Part shown: positions 21,723-33,915 of the stretch, piece after piece
Layout: the number at the start of each line of letters is the position of its first letter
Numbering within the stretch: the stretch's first letter is position 1
Assembly: GCF_010183535.1 (NCBI RefSeq)
Contig: NC_071331.1
Location: 3,968,001 to 4,032,000, forward strand
Length of the DNA: 64,000 bases
Reading direction: 5' to 3'
Source of the DNA: Caenorhabditis remanei
Lineage: Eukaryota > Nematoda > Chromadorea > Rhabditida > Rhabditidae
Position numbers and translations under genes: made by a program
Notes under the pieces: generated by a model
Databases searched by the model: none
What the model was told of the DNA's origin: nothing
What the model saw: the letters and a program-made list of their open reading frames with translations, nothing else

Positions 21723-23519
21723 TCATATTCAGATAGACACGCTACATCAAATTCTCTAATATAATTTCTTTTTAAGTTGGAAGAAAAGTAACATATTCGA
21801 AACATAACTGTTTTGTTTGATATACGAGGAAAATTACTGAAAAACGGGAAAAAAGCGACTGGAAGGAATACGGAATAGTCTATGTATCCCTATCCTGTGA
21901 AGAGTCTCTAAACATGCTTTTTTTCCACTTCAAGGGGAATATAGTTATGAATCTAGTACTAGACCACTGCTCATTAGAATAACTAACACCTTTTTTAAAC
22001 ATATTCGATTTTATTCTGAATTGGTAACTATTAACATATGATAGACCACAATGATACAGTTAGATTCTACTAACAGCAATTTATTCACCAAAGGAAACCC
22101 GAACCTAGGATCAAAAACTATTTAACTATTTTATGTTGTCTAGGTTTTGTAACAGGGAAAAAATTAAAGTTGCAAGATTTTTTGAATAATTGTCTAGATA
22201 AAAATTTGAAAAAAAGGAAAATGACAGTAGCAGTTTCTAGAATATGAAGTCATTCTGTTTGTTCATTTGTTGCACATATGAAACAAGAAAAGCTTGGAAT
22301 CTGAGAGACAACAGTAGAAGAAAAAAAAGCAATCGTTTTGAAAATAACTGTTTGATTTTTGTTAGGTCTTTACTGTTATAGAAAACAGTGATTTATTATT
22401 GAAAATTATGCTGTTACTTCACAATTTTTTTTATTTTTGGTTTTACCGTAAATTGATTGTTCTGACGGATAAATTCAAGTAATTCTTAATTTTGTAATCA
22501 AGAAACCGATATTGATCTCAGGTTCCTGAAAATGTAGTTTTCTGAAAAGCAGACATTCTCATAATAGATTTTTAATTTCTAACCCCTATTTTTCATAGTA
22601 AAATTGTTAAAGGGTGAAGAATTGCATTGAAAACTCGAAACTCAATACATATTCAGGCGTTCACAGAAACAGTAGAATCTTAAACAACAGTTGTGGGATA
22701 ATGACATGAAATAACATATTTTACATATCTATTGTTGAAAAACAGATTTGCTTTTACGAAATCTTTTTTAACACATCGTGTACCGATATCACAGTAACGG
22801 TTTGGTAGTGAAAGAAGAAGTGTTTTCAAAACAGTAAAACAGAAATTTACGGAAACAAGCGAACAATTAGTTTTTGATAATCATTATGAAGAAAAACAAC
22901 CAACAAAGCGTTAATTTGTGTTTTGAAAAAAACTATTTTATGACTAAACGCACTGAAACAACATTCCTTCCGTCATTCATGTCCCTGAAACACCTTCTGT
23001 TTTCCGTATATTCAAAAATTGTCTTCTCTGCAATACAACCGTTCATTCAATTTGTTCATGCTGCTTAATCCCTGAAAAACTTTATCTTTCAAATATTTGC
23101 GGTTACAGATGTATGTTAGCTAGACGAGGTTAGTCGAGAAGCCATTACTGGAAATATCGGAGAAAAATCAGGACAGAAATTTACGAGAACAAGCGGTCGA
23201 CCATTTTTCACCTCTTCACAACTTTTAAAATGTTTTTTGTTGTTTTTTAATGTTTCTGATTTTTGTTGAATATGATATATATTTTGAAGACGTGTACGAA
23301 TTATTTTTAATTGCTTTCCTGTGTTCAACCGTTTCCCAACAACAAGGCGACCCTTTAGCACACACTTGAAACATATTCCTTGTAAAAAATAATGCGAATG
23401 ACATTTTCATAAATACTAAATCTCTATTTCAATAAATTAATTTGTCCTATAACATTTTTTCAATAAGATAAGCAAATAATCCAATCAACTATTCTTTTCG
23501 TGACTCCGGTAAATCAGTT

Positions 23520-23587
23520 CTGTTTCAGCATCTTCACTTCTCGTCTCTTACAGTGCCAGTTTCTAGTTTTGATGTAATTTCGAGCTA
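23520..23587 (+). ncRNA. Candidate 21U-RNA locus
   Basis: Core 23520-23527, TAGT context, U at 23567 (offset 40). Predicted RNA begins TTTGATGTAATT. The promoter is shared with 28171. Confidence 0.65.
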
Positions 23588-23828
23588 ATCGAAACAAAAA
23601 ATCCTGGTTTCATAGAAAATGACAAAAAATCAAAACATTTTTGAAATTTGAGGTGAGAGGTCGGAAAGACGACTGTGTGAAGGAGCAGGACGGGAGGACA
23701 GTGTCTCTTTTTCGTCAATCAGAGAATATGTGTGTGTGTGTACACATGTACATAAATTTTCTTAGGACGACCAACGCACCTCTTGGCACTGTGCCTGTTG
23801 TTTGAATGGAATCTGCGTTGGTTTGAAC

Positions 23829-24103
23829 CATACTTGTCAAAAATCGGGCCGGACCGAAATTTCTCTCTGCCCGGATTCAAAAATGTGTACTCATTTTGTA
23901 ACACAATTTTCTGAAATTTTTCGAAAATTTAGAGTAAAAATGCTTAAATTATCATACATATTTACTTTTTTATTGAATTTTGAATTTTTATTTGAAAACT
24001 TTTTTTCAAAAAATTTCCAAAAAAACATCAAATTTTCAAAAATGTTTCAAAACGGGTCGAGATTTTTCCTGATTTTGGCTCGGCCCGGCCCGTGACAAGT
24101 ATG
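23829..24103. mobile_element. hAT MITE, CATACTTGTCA ends
   Basis: Perfect inverted ends CATACTTGTCA / TGACAAGTATG with 8-bp duplication GTTTGAAC (23821-23828, 24104-24111). GC-rich CGGCCC blocks lie near both ends. Inserted just upstream of the core at 24114. Confidence 0.85.
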
Positions 24104-24113
24104 GTTTGAACCA

Positions 24114-24180
24114 CTGTTTCAAAAGGTTTTGATAAATTAAAAAGGTTGTCAGATATTATTAAGTACATGATGTATGACAA
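24114..24180 (+). ncRNA. Candidate 21U-RNA locus beside a hAT insertion
   Basis: Core 24114-24121, TATT context, U at 24160 (offset 39). Predicted RNA begins TAAGTACATGAT. The hAT element ends 10 bp upstream of the core and may have split the wider promoter motif. Confidence 0.5.
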
Positions 24181-24943
24181 ATCTGTAGAACACCATAGTT
24201 TTTGCTGTAGAATACGCGAATTTATTCAAATTTTGTAAGCTAACCGAATGAAATTTATGAAATCTTTGGGGTAAACTTTCGAAGGCAACACACGATGAAA
24301 ATGGGAGAAAGAGGGCGGTGATAAGGGAGAGGGAAGACACCGAATAATGGAGTACGGTAAAAAAATATTGACGGTTTCATGGTTTGTTTATTTACATTAC
24401 GATACACCTGGTGTTTTTAATTTTGAGTATATCATCTTTGTAGAAATACAAACTGTTAGCAAGTCGAAAATTTAGTTGCTCATTGTTTTTTTTTCAATTC
24501 GAAGTTTCCTTTTATCATTTTTTCGATCAATAAACCCTGTTTCTTTACTACTTGAAACATAATTTTTTTCCTGATATTAATTTTGTTATCAAAATAATCA
24601 CTGTTTTGATGATTTGATAAACCACAAATCATCAAACTTTTGACGTTTAATCGATAACGATTATGGAAGTTTGATAATTATGAACTGAAAACTTTTCTTT
24701 CCAAGGAATTCCTACTTTTCTTAAAATCATATAAAGTTTCTGTTACAGTAAGCTTATGAATAGATTCTCAATTTGTTTGCGTTAGTGTCAAGAGCGCTAA
24801 TAAGCAGTCATCAAACCCAAAAAATGCAGTTTCAGAAATCTCATAATTTTGAAAAGGCTATAAATTGTTGCTCTCTTTCGTTTGGTCACTTTAAATTTTT
24901 AAAAATGAAAAAAAAAGCCAAAGTGAAATAATTCTCTTGCCGA

Positions 24944-25270
24944 GACGGGCCGGCCCGTAACTCGCGTCAAACTCAATATTATGAGCTCAAAAATATACCA
25001 AAATGTAGATCTCGACGAGTTCTATGTCGGTGACCTACTACGGGCCGGATGGCTATTGGTTAATGGGCCGCGAGCCGGAAAAAAAGTGCCAAAAAACGCG
25101 AAAGTGGCCAAAAAAGCTATTCTAGCCCGGCCCGCGGCACATTAACGAATATCCATTCGGCCCGTAGTAGGTCACCGACATAGAACTCGTCGAGATCTAC
25201 ATTTTGATATATTTTTCAGCTCATAATATTCGGTTTGACGCGAGTTACGAGCCGGCCCGTGTCGGCCCGT
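24944..25270. mobile_element. Palindromic MITE, GGGCCGGCCCGTAACTCGCG ends
   Basis: Arms of about 140 bp mirror each other around 25107, including GTAGATCTCGACGAGTTCTA and its complement. A half-copy lies in an intron of the ELM2 gene (about 32590-32700). Confidence 0.7.
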
Positions 25271-25375
25271 TTCGGACTGGTTTGCAAGTATGTTAAAAAC
25301 GGGTGGGTATTATATTTAGGTAGAAAAAAGGTTGTTACCGATAAGATAACAAATTACCGGCCATGCTTGTAAGCC

Positions 25376-26101
25376 TGAATAAAAGACTAAAAATCGAGCA
25401 AAACGTCTGGAAGTGTTATGGATTGAATTCTTCTCCGCCAAAGTGAGCTGTACATTTCTGTCGATTGTCGATCCAATTTGTATCTCAAAATATTTTTTGT
25501 TTGCACCATCATTGGGCCATGTTTTATGAGAATACTAAAAACATTCGCTATCCGAATTCAATTTTTTTTAAACAAAAATCGACGCAGATTTAGGGGTTGA
25601 GAATAAAATTCTCTTGAAGGTAGGTTCGGAAATTTGATTCAAGAAAGTTTGCTTTTTTCAATGTTTCTTAATTTCTTTAAATATGAAATGGTTTAATGAT
25701 CCATGTTGTGTTAACAATGTAGCGTAGACCTCACTCAAACTTTTTTTCAATTCCAGTTACTCAGTGCCACTTTTGGTACATCCATTTTTTTTGTGATTCA
25801 ACTGTGTATATGTTCATTCTTTTCAAGACAAGAATAAATTGTTTTTAGCTGCTTTCCTGTGTTCAACTGTTTTCCAATAACCTCTGTTTTGACAAGGCTA
25901 TGAACTTCTCGGCAAACTGTTGAAATTGATACGGAAAAAATTCCAAATCCTGCGCAAAATTACCCTCAAAATATCAATTTGACAGGCCGAGTTTTTGCGA
26001 TGTATGGTTTAACAATTCCCTGAAGGAGGGTTTTCGTAGGACAGATATGATCCATGTTTCAGGAACACGCTAATTATCATAATTCAGGTCAGATTTTATT
26101 A
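25376..26101. other. AT-rich non-coding DNA
   Basis: No gene or exact piRNA core is seen. A block near 25848-25880 resembles 23305-23340, so it may be another decayed part of the duplicated segment. Confidence 0.4.
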
Positions 26102-28052
26102 TCTTTACTAATAATATTCAACAGATTCCGTCTGTGTATTTATTTGTTGGCAGCCATAACTCCCTCCGTAGTGGACCGATTTTTATGAAACCTGGATAGA
26201 TGTATTGGAAATGTGTCTTAGTTGATGCCCGAACTTTTCTTTTTTTGAAAAAGTTGACTTTGACGTCTTCTGGAGACGATGCCGATTTCTACAGTAAAAA
26301 GCGTTGAGAAAGGTGTGTCCCGACAGGGTGGTAGAAAACTCAAAGCTACTGACTCGGTGTTTCTTGACTGCATTTTCGAGAGCGCCCCGACCGCGCGAAT
26401 TTGGTGTAGCGGTCTACGTAGATGACTCTTACGCATGGGGTGGTAAGTTTGTTCCCGCCAGGTCGACAATGTTTTTTTGGTTTTTTGTTTTGATAAGGAG
26501 ATGGACAGCCAGTATACAAAAGATGTGAATAACTGTTATAGTCGAGGTTTCGTATGGCAAAACGGTTGTGACTTTTTTGACACTGACCACACCTCTACAT
26601 AATGAGTGCTTGAGTTCCATCTTTGACCGTGTTTAAAATTGCAATCACACAAACGCCGAGCCAGGAACAGATGGCAGTTAACAATAAGACTTTCGTCCAC
26701 AGCTTCATGAGGGAGAGAGGCGGCTTTGCCGTCGATCTTTCAAAAACTTTAAAAAACACTGTAAGTACATTATTTCCGAGTGCCTTAAGAATTCTCTATA
26801 AATTTGCACCCCGATAGTTTCGAATTTGCTCTTTTGAATGATAATAGTCAAAAAGTGCAACTCACGAAAAGTTGGATTTTTTGCTTCGAATGTTTTGCTC
26901 ATTTTTTGAAGATGTGAATAGGAAAGACTCCAAATTCCTAAGTTTCAGTAAAAAATGTTCAAACCGAGAAAAAATAGTAGAAAAATAACCGCAAAATGAT
27001 TTCGGTAAAGGTTTCTCAGTCTGAAACCAAAAAAGTCATGCACTGTATTCAATACGATTAATTCTGAGACCTCAAAAGTATCCACCATCAAAGAAAAGTA
27101 TCCACCATCAAAGAAACGCCGGAGGTGCTGTTAAACTCCTAAACTTACTAGAAGTATAATGAAAGAAAGAATACTACTCAAGAAGCAATAATGATTTGTG
27201 AATAAAGGACTCAGTCGAAGCTCGGCTATTAAAAAAAAAGATAAATTCTAGGATGATGGTTTGGTGAAACATGGTCTTAGTCTGCCATATCCAGAGGAGG
27301 GAGGCGGCATTGCCGCAGATCAGTCAAAAGTTTAAAAATATTATTTAAAAATCACTTGCCATTTGAGGAAAGTAAAAGGAGAGTTCCCAAGGTCATGTTC
27401 TTCTAAAATAGTGCTTTAGATAAATAAGAACAAATGAATAGAGTTCTGATTGGTGAAGTGAAAAATCGCTCAAAATCCATATTATATCAGGGTAGAAAAA
27501 GTCCCTGAGACTTTTTTTTCGAAATCGCATCAGAAAAGCAAAGACTTTACAGTTGTGCTTTACCGGTACGGACTGTTCAGCTAATAAAGTCAACCATCAA
27601 GTCAAAAATACAATCTAGAAGTAGAAGAGAATTCTGAGATAGTAGCCACCAAATGAAAAGCGCCGCAGGCGCTGTAAAACCCAAACGGGTCGTGTAGAAA
27701 ATGAGGTTGAGCAGCCGTCGGGCTGCGTTAATTTAGCAGTAATTGGAGGAGGGAGGCGGCATCGCCGCCGATCAGTCAATAAATTAAGAATTTATATCTG
27801 AATGACCATGAATGTTACTTTTAATGAGGAAAACATAAGAAGAAAGTTGCCATTGGTGTGCTCTGCTCTGCCGGAACGGACTGCTCAGCTAACAAAAAAT
27901 GATTAAAAGTTACATTCAATTCGAAAGAAATAGGAGGAATTTTGACGCCCTGACTGTTCGAATCATGTAAGAAGCGCCGCAGGCGCTGAAAAACTGAGAA
28001 GGGTGATGTAGGGAAGGAGGTTGAGCAGCCGTAGGCTGCGACAACCGACTGG
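26102..28052 (+). mobile_element. Non-autonomous Helitron (copy A)
   Basis: Begins TCTTTACTAATAATATTC after an A (26101). Ends with hairpin GCAGCCGTAGGCTGC, a short spacer, CTGG, then T (28053), as Helitrons insert between A and T. The interior has repeated GC palindromes GGCGGCATCGCCGCC (near 26718, 27302, 27751) and GCGCCGCAGGCGC (near 27660, 27972), plus a tRNA-like stretch at 26401-26463. No RepHel frame. An inverted sister copy lies at 44718-46426. Confidence 0.8.
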
Positions 28053-28170
28053 TTAACTCTATTTCAAATTTCAATCAATACAGCGTTCAAAATGTTGAGA
28101 CGCACTTTAAACATATTATTTATTTAAAATATAATGTAAATTATATGATTACAACTACCGTATCTAGTTT

Positions 28171-28238
28171 CTGTTTCAATAACTTCACTTCTCGTTTCTC
28201 ACAGTGCCAGTTTTCAGTTAAGACTTCTGACAATGCAT
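28171..28238 (+). ncRNA. Candidate 21U-RNA locus
   Basis: Core 28171-28178, CAGT context, U at 28218 (offset 40). Predicted RNA begins TAAGACTTCTGA. Promoter paralogue of 23520 with a different payload. Confidence 0.65.
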
Positions 28239-28555
28239 TTGTTTCACACACAAACCTTACATCAATTTTTTGAGATTTGGGGACCCCCGCGTCCCGAATG
28301 ATCATAAAACGTCTAAAATATACTCCGATTCTCATAAAATTTTGAAAATCACTCGCCATATTTATTCTTTTTTTGTTCTGGGAAAGTTTTATTGTAATTT
28401 AACCAAAGCTCATTGTATAGAAATTGTACTACAAAATTTTGAGATGCCCGTTTTAACGCTCCGCTACGTTTTGTCTGACTAACAGTCAGTGTCAGTGTGA
28501 AAATGCATTAGCAAAGACCTCCCATCCATGATAAGGGCGCATCTATTAGCTCGGC

Positions 28556-28670
28556 ACAGTCCTTACAACTGCGCTCCACCGAAATGCCCTCTCACTTTCT
28601 CTGAGTCTCTCAATTTGGCACACAATAATTCTCTGTTTCGGTAGAGCGCGGTTGTAAGAACCGCACGTTG
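28556..28670. mobile_element. Short palindromic MITE, CTTACAACTGCGCTCCACCGAA ends
   Basis: CTTACAACTGCGCTCCACCG and its near complement CGGTAGAGCGCGGTTGTAAG bracket about 110 bp. A diverged copy lies at about 30705-30820 and an end fragment near 53388-53410. Confidence 0.6.
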
Positions 28671-28941
28671 CTAATAATTTGTTCGAAATGTGTCGCTATA
28701 GGTTTTAATTCACAACCTAGCTAAATCACCAAAGCCACACGGGCTCTTACAAATAACAGTCGTCTCCACTAGACTACAACTTTTGACGAACAATTCATTA
28801 GCCAATTCTACGTAACCTTCCAACCTCTTCTCCGGTTAACTCCAACAACCATCAATATACCGAATGAACGTGACCTTGACGATCTGACCTTTTGATAACC
28901 ATCTGCCCCACATCATTCTGCATATAAGGAATATAAGGAAA

Positions 28942-29087
28942 TGGAATTAATGGGAAACTTCACTCTTGCTTCAAGAAGCCGTCACCACTTCCCTGCCAAC
29001 CCGCCGTCTGAGATGTCCTCCCCGTCGATGTCGTTTATGGAAAAGAAGAAGGAATCGTTGAAGGATAAAAGGAAAAACCCTTTTGGT
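28942..29087 (+). CDS. Orphan first-exon-like frame
   Basis: ATG GAA TTA ATG opens a 48-codon frame rich in Ser, Met and Lys that ends at a plausible donor (CCTTTTG|GTTAGT). A mariner MITE begins six bases later. No matching downstream exon was found; splicing to the acceptor at 31111 would enter the frame that stops at 31246. It may be a remnant or alternative 5' exon of the ELM2 gene downstream, or chance. Confidence 0.25.
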
Positions 29088-29093
29088 TAGTTA

Positions 29094-29549
29094 CAGTACC
29101 GCCCAAAAGGTTATCAACTTTGGCTGTTTTCAGTTGAAAATGGCCAACTTTGAGAGTGTGTCATGATAATACTGATTCTCCCACAAAGAAAATTTTGTAT
29201 AAACCATACAGAACAAAGATTGATCTTTATTTTTGTAGTCGACAACTTTTTTGTACGAGCACTCTCTAGCAAGTTACGTTTAAACAAAGTAATTTCTCCC
29301 TCAAATCGACCAATTTCAGTGCATAATGACGTGATTTTTGAGCAGTCGTCTTAAAATGACCATTACTCTCTAGCGAGTGCTCGTACAAAAAAGTTGTCGA
29401 CTACAAAAATGAAGATCTATCTTTGTTCTGTATGGTTTATACAAAATTTTCTTTGTGGGAGAATTAGTATTATCATGACACACACTCAAAGTTGGCCATT
29501 TTCAACTGAAAACAGCCAAAGTTGATAAATACCCTTTTGGGCGGTACTG
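29094..29549. mobile_element. Mariner-type MITE (CAGTACC family), copy 3
   Basis: CAGTACCGCCCAAAAGGTTA and inverted CAGTACCGCCCAAAAGGGTA ends, TA on both flanks (29092-29093, 29550-29551), long interior palindrome. Confidence 0.85.
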
Positions 29550-29551
29550 TA

Positions 29552-31110
29552 AGTCTAATAAAGTTGTTCATAATTTCTCCCTCCTGTTCTCGCCAAACTC
29601 ATCTGACTTGGGTTCCGCGCCCTATAAGTCAGAACAAAATTGTCTCGAAACGGAAAACATGATTTGCAGTTTTTTCAGACCTGCAAAGCTCGAAAATACG
29701 AAAATTGATCTTTTCAACTACGAGACCATTCCGCGAATTTCCCAATAAATTAGATGCGCCTTTAACACCATCTGGCAAGTATTTGTGTGTTTTGTGTCCT
29801 TACACACACCAACGCTCATCGACGCACAGGGTGTACTCACACTCTCTCATTCGTTCTCTCGTTCTCCTCAATGACCTTTTTTTCCTATTTTTTCGCTAAA
29901 CGCGCATTTTCTTATTTTCTTTGTTGCTGTTTATACATTTTTTTACTGTCAATAGATTTTGAATTTACTTCAAAATGAAAAACGATTGAAAAGATTTTTA
30001 GAAACTCATCAAATTGGTTCGAAACAGAAAAAGTGTATTGCGCAGTTATTGATTTTTCGGTATTTTATCGTTTATGCGATAAAAATGCCATGGTCTGATT
30101 TTTTTTTTCCATTTTCTCTCAATTAATATGATTTTTCAAAGTCGGTACGGATCTCAACAAATTTTCCAAGGTACGGTCCGGTTTCGAAAAAAGTACCGCT
30201 TTTTGAATTTTTTTTTGCAAAAAAATAAAATTTTGAGTTTTTTCCAAGTAGCGTTGCATGCCCGTTGCAGTTTTAGTCGAAAGTTACAACAAATAAACGT
30301 TAAATTTGAATTTGAAACTAAGCCAAGCCTTTTTTGGCACCGTGCCAACCGTTGTGCGACGGAGCGCGTTTTCGCAATCTTACGCCTCGCACTGCTGTGA
30401 ATCAAAAATGATCGCTTTGTTGACAACTAAACAAATTTTGGTTTTAATCAGAACCATGCTAGAAAATTCGGCCTAAAATCACTGAAAAACTAGAAAAACT
30501 AAAAATTTAAATTTTGGCGCCAAAATGTCTGCGTCAATTTTTCGATCCGCATTCAAAATTTAATCCTTGGGGAACATTAGTTGTCCTTTTTTTGCTGAAT
30601 ATTCAAATATCTGCTTTACGTGATAAACACAAATCTATCTCATGTCCCACCCCACTCATTATTGACGTCCAGTAGAGCGCGTTTTCTCATCGTCTCTATT
30701 ATTAGGTTCTTACAACTGCGCTCCACCGAAATCCTCTTGATGAATGCTTTTTTTCTCTGTGTCTCACAATTTTGCACACCATTTTCTTCGGTTTCGGAAG
30801 AGCGTGTTTGCAAAAAGCGTGTCGTGCTAATATTTCATCGACTCCGCTACCCCTTTCGTTGCTGTACTACTATTACTGTTTCGCCAAGTTAATTATTTCT
30901 TATTCACATTTTACATGTACTGAACTGTGATTCCCCCGAAAAACCAGCCGAAATTCAATTTTGACGCCTGATAGCACACTCACGAGAAACGCGCCAAGAC
31001 TACGCTTTGCGCTTTTCTGGATACATTTCTACTCTTGTGACCGTTAATTTTCCTTTTCTCCTCTACGTCTTCCCTTTTCACCCTAACCCTCAATCAATAA
31101 ATTGTTTTCA
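29552..31110. other. Intergenic region upstream of ELM2 gene A
   Basis: AT-rich, with short frames lacking recognisable features. It contains the diverged MITE at about 30705-30820. The 3' end runs into TTGTTTTCAG (31102-31111), the likely trans-splice acceptor of the next gene. Confidence 0.5.
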
Positions 31111-32164
31111 GTTTCGCCAATGCAACCGAACCGTCCCCCTGCAATGCCGCATTTTCGCCAGGGACTACGACGAGCCGTTCCAATGAACTCCACCGAGACC
31201 TGGATACGACATATCAATTCTAAATGCCGCCAGCGCATTGCCAAATGATCTCATTTTTCAAAGATTTCAACGTGCTCCTCCTGCAAGACCCCCAGGACCA
31301 CCTGTGTGTATCACGTTGGATTCGGATGGAGAGGAAGTGGAGCCCGTAGCCAAAAAAGCACGACAAATCACGGATGAAGTGATTTGTCTGGACTCTGACA
31401 CGGATCAAGCCGACTCGGATTCAGATGACGTGATCATTTTGGATTCGGACTCTGATGCTGGCTTGGAGTCAGATTCGGACGATGTGGTACATGTTCAGAC
31501 AATTACCTATTCGAGAGTGGGTGACAAGTCACATGAAGGTAAGCGACATTGAGAAGCGTAGAAAGTTTTTTACGGGTGTTTTCCAGGCTTGCAAGTTGGA
31601 GCCGATGCAGTCAAAGCTGAGCCAAAGCCAGAGCCCGCTGAAAATCCTGGAACAAGTCATCCCACAACACCATTGGGAAACGAATCTGGGCCAGTAGAGG
31701 TAACAGTAGCGGCGGAAATTGCAGTGCTTAAGGATGAAAAGAACGAAGTGCTGGAAGCAATGCCAGAGTCTGAGCCCGAACCAATGCCGGAGCCAGAGAC
31801 CGTCGAGCATCCGGAATCTAGTCATGAGAAATCCGGAGCTATGCCAGTACAACTAGCAGCGGAAAATCCATCAGAAATGCTGGAGGTCGTGTTGGAGCAA
31901 GAGCAAGAGACCGTTGAGGAATCAGAATCTGAGGATCGACCAATCTTACCATCATCCCCGCAATCACCGGAGACTGGAGCACAGCAAGAAAAGCCTACAA
32001 CACTATCCACAGATGGGTCTAAGCCGGCAGATGAGTCGGAGCCAGCACTACCTGAAATGTCGTCAGAACTTGGACATCCGGACGACGAGCGAACTCCAGA
32101 CGTATCCGCGAGGACAGATGATGAGCCAGACAGAGGTGAGATCACAAATACACGTACTTGCCAG

Positions 32165-32590
32165 AGTTGTCCGGAATCCGGATTCCGGAAATTCCTGATT
32201 CCGGAATTCCGGGTTTTTTTGACATTCCGTTCCGGTTCCGGATTCCGGATAATGAATATTTGTTCCGGAATTCAGAGGTTGAAATTTGGAAAGTTTTTTC
32301 AGTTTAAAAGACATCTATAGTAATTCTTTTTCGTTTTTGATCCTCAAAAGTAGTTTAAAACTTTATATATCATTGAAAACATCCCAAAAAATGACTAGGC
32401 CTTGCAAATTTATCGAATCATTCCGAATTCCCGATTCCGAAATTCCGGAATTCCGGGTTTTTTTTGTCATTCCGGTTCCGGATTCCGTATTCCGGAAAAT
32501 GTAAAATCTCATTCCGGAAATCGAAAAATGTCATTCCGGTTCCGGATTCCGGATTCCGGAAACTTAAAAATGGCATTCCGTACAACTCTG
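32165..32590. repeat. CCGGATTCCGG-rich element in gene A intron
   Basis: Ends CAGAGTTGTCCGGAATCC and inverted CAGAGTTGTACGGAATGCC look hAT-like; the flanks GTACTTGC and GTACCTAA match only partly. Two blocks of GGATTCCGG units surround an AT-rich centre. Confidence 0.55.
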
Positions 32591-33504
32591 GTACCTAATA
32601 GGTCGCGAACCTAGAACTCTTTGAGATCTACATTTTGGTATATTTTTCAGCTCATAAAATTGTGTTCTCAGCGAGTTACGCGCCGGCCTGTTTGGCGCGG
32701 TTTACAAAAACGCAAATAGAGATTCATCTTCAATATATTATTTTCCAGATGTGTTAGTCGAAATGCACCATGAACTTTCATCACCAAATGCGTCAGCAAT
32801 CTCCAAACTCGGACCAGCAGAGCAATCTGAATCTGAAAACAAGGAGAATCAAGGCGCCGACACATCTGACAGTACTCCTCAGAGAATTCTACGCTCCCAG
32901 ATATCAAAGACTTCTCCGAGCCAACCAGAGGTGAAAGAGAGCATTTATGCGAACAAGAAAATCCGAGAAGGCGCGGATTACCAAACCGTTATGCAACCAC
33001 TCTTAGAAGATCATGAACCCCCAAGTGTTCACTACGACAAGGAATGCGAGGAGAAGATTTGGTCTCCAAGAATCTTCGACGTGGAGCATCCCGAAATGGA
33101 GGATCTATTCATCGAGCAAACTCGAGTTGTCTACTGGAAAGCCATCTGGCGTCAATTCAAGGGGCGGATTCTATTCGAAGACGCTCTTCAGCACCTGATG
33201 GAGAATGACTATGATTTTGCGGCAAGTTTGGAAACTATTGATAGGTGTCTGGAGAAACGACCTAATTTGATGAAGCATCCGTGTATGGCGCAGGCGGCAC
33301 GACTGGTGACACATGGACTAAAGGAGACGGTATCGATGAGAAGGCTCCGGAAGTTGGCGGTAAGTATTTGCGAGCTAGGAATCAGGGCTGAGCGGAAGGA
33401 AGAAGGCGAAACGGAAAATTCTCAAAAAAAAAGTGCCAAAAAGCGGAGAAGCCCCTAAAAATGGGTATATCTGTGTTAAATTTTGTTTCTTTGTTGGGTT
33501 AATC

Positions 33505-33915
33505 CATACTTGTCAAAGTTCGGCGCCAAATTTTGAAAAAAATCAACAATTTTCGATGAAAATATGAAAAAAAATTGAAAAAATGTTCATTTTTTGAAGC
33601 CGGGCCTTTCCGGGCTTTTCCGGGCCTTTTCGTGATTTCCGGGTCTTTCCAGGCTTTTCCGAGCCTTCGGGCCTTTCAGGCTTTTCCATGCTTTTGAGCC
33701 ATTCAAGGCTTTTCCGGGCCTTCACGTGCTTTTCCGGACTTTCCCCGTCCTTTCCGGGCTTTTCCGGGTCTTTCCGGGCCTTCGGGCCTTTTCGGGCCTT
33801 TCCGGGCCCTCTGGCCTTTCCGGGTCCCTCCAGGCCTTCCCGAGCTTTTTCGGGCCATCGATTCTTTTGGGGCTTTTTTGGGCCTTTCGGGCCTTTTCGG
33901 ACCTTGACATGTATG
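33505..33915. repeat. CGGGCCTTTCCGGG tandem array in gene A intron
   Basis: Ends CATACTTGTCAA and TTGACATGTATG match the family at 23829. The interior has expanded into degenerate 10-20 bp TTTCCGGGC units. No clean target duplication. Confidence 0.55.

Larger units (their letters stand above)
17390..22710. repeat. Segmental duplication copy 2, piRNA-bearing
   Basis: Collinear with 4725-8950. It has further internal duplications: the block around CTGTTTCAAAACCATATTAT occurs at 18742 and 19098, with a related copy at 19716, and the block near AACCTAATGAAATT recurs at 17975 and 19195. It holds a hAT MITE (20633) and a small Helitron-like insert (21282) missing from copy 1. Confidence 0.85.
23640..25375. 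repeat. Segmental duplication copy 3 (partial)
   Basis: Shares blocks with copies 1 and 2 near 23640-23800, 24230-24420, 24590-24660, 24770-24860 and 25325-25375, with gaps. It is interrupted by a hAT MITE and a large palindrome. Confidence 0.7.

Noticed and set aside
26401..26463. tRNA-like stretch in the Helitron as a functional tRNA
   Set aside because: Stems do not pair fully and the same block occurs in both Helitron copies, so it is part of the element.
31238..31240. TTG at 31238 as the start of ELM2 gene A
   Set aside because: Non-ATG starts are rare in nematodes; the paralogue starts at an ATG next to the acceptor, so a frameshift is the simpler reading.
32165..33915. CRISPR-like regular repeats in gene A introns
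   Set aside because: Units are degenerate, lack unique spacers and lie in a eukaryotic intron; they are transposon-derived tandem repeats.
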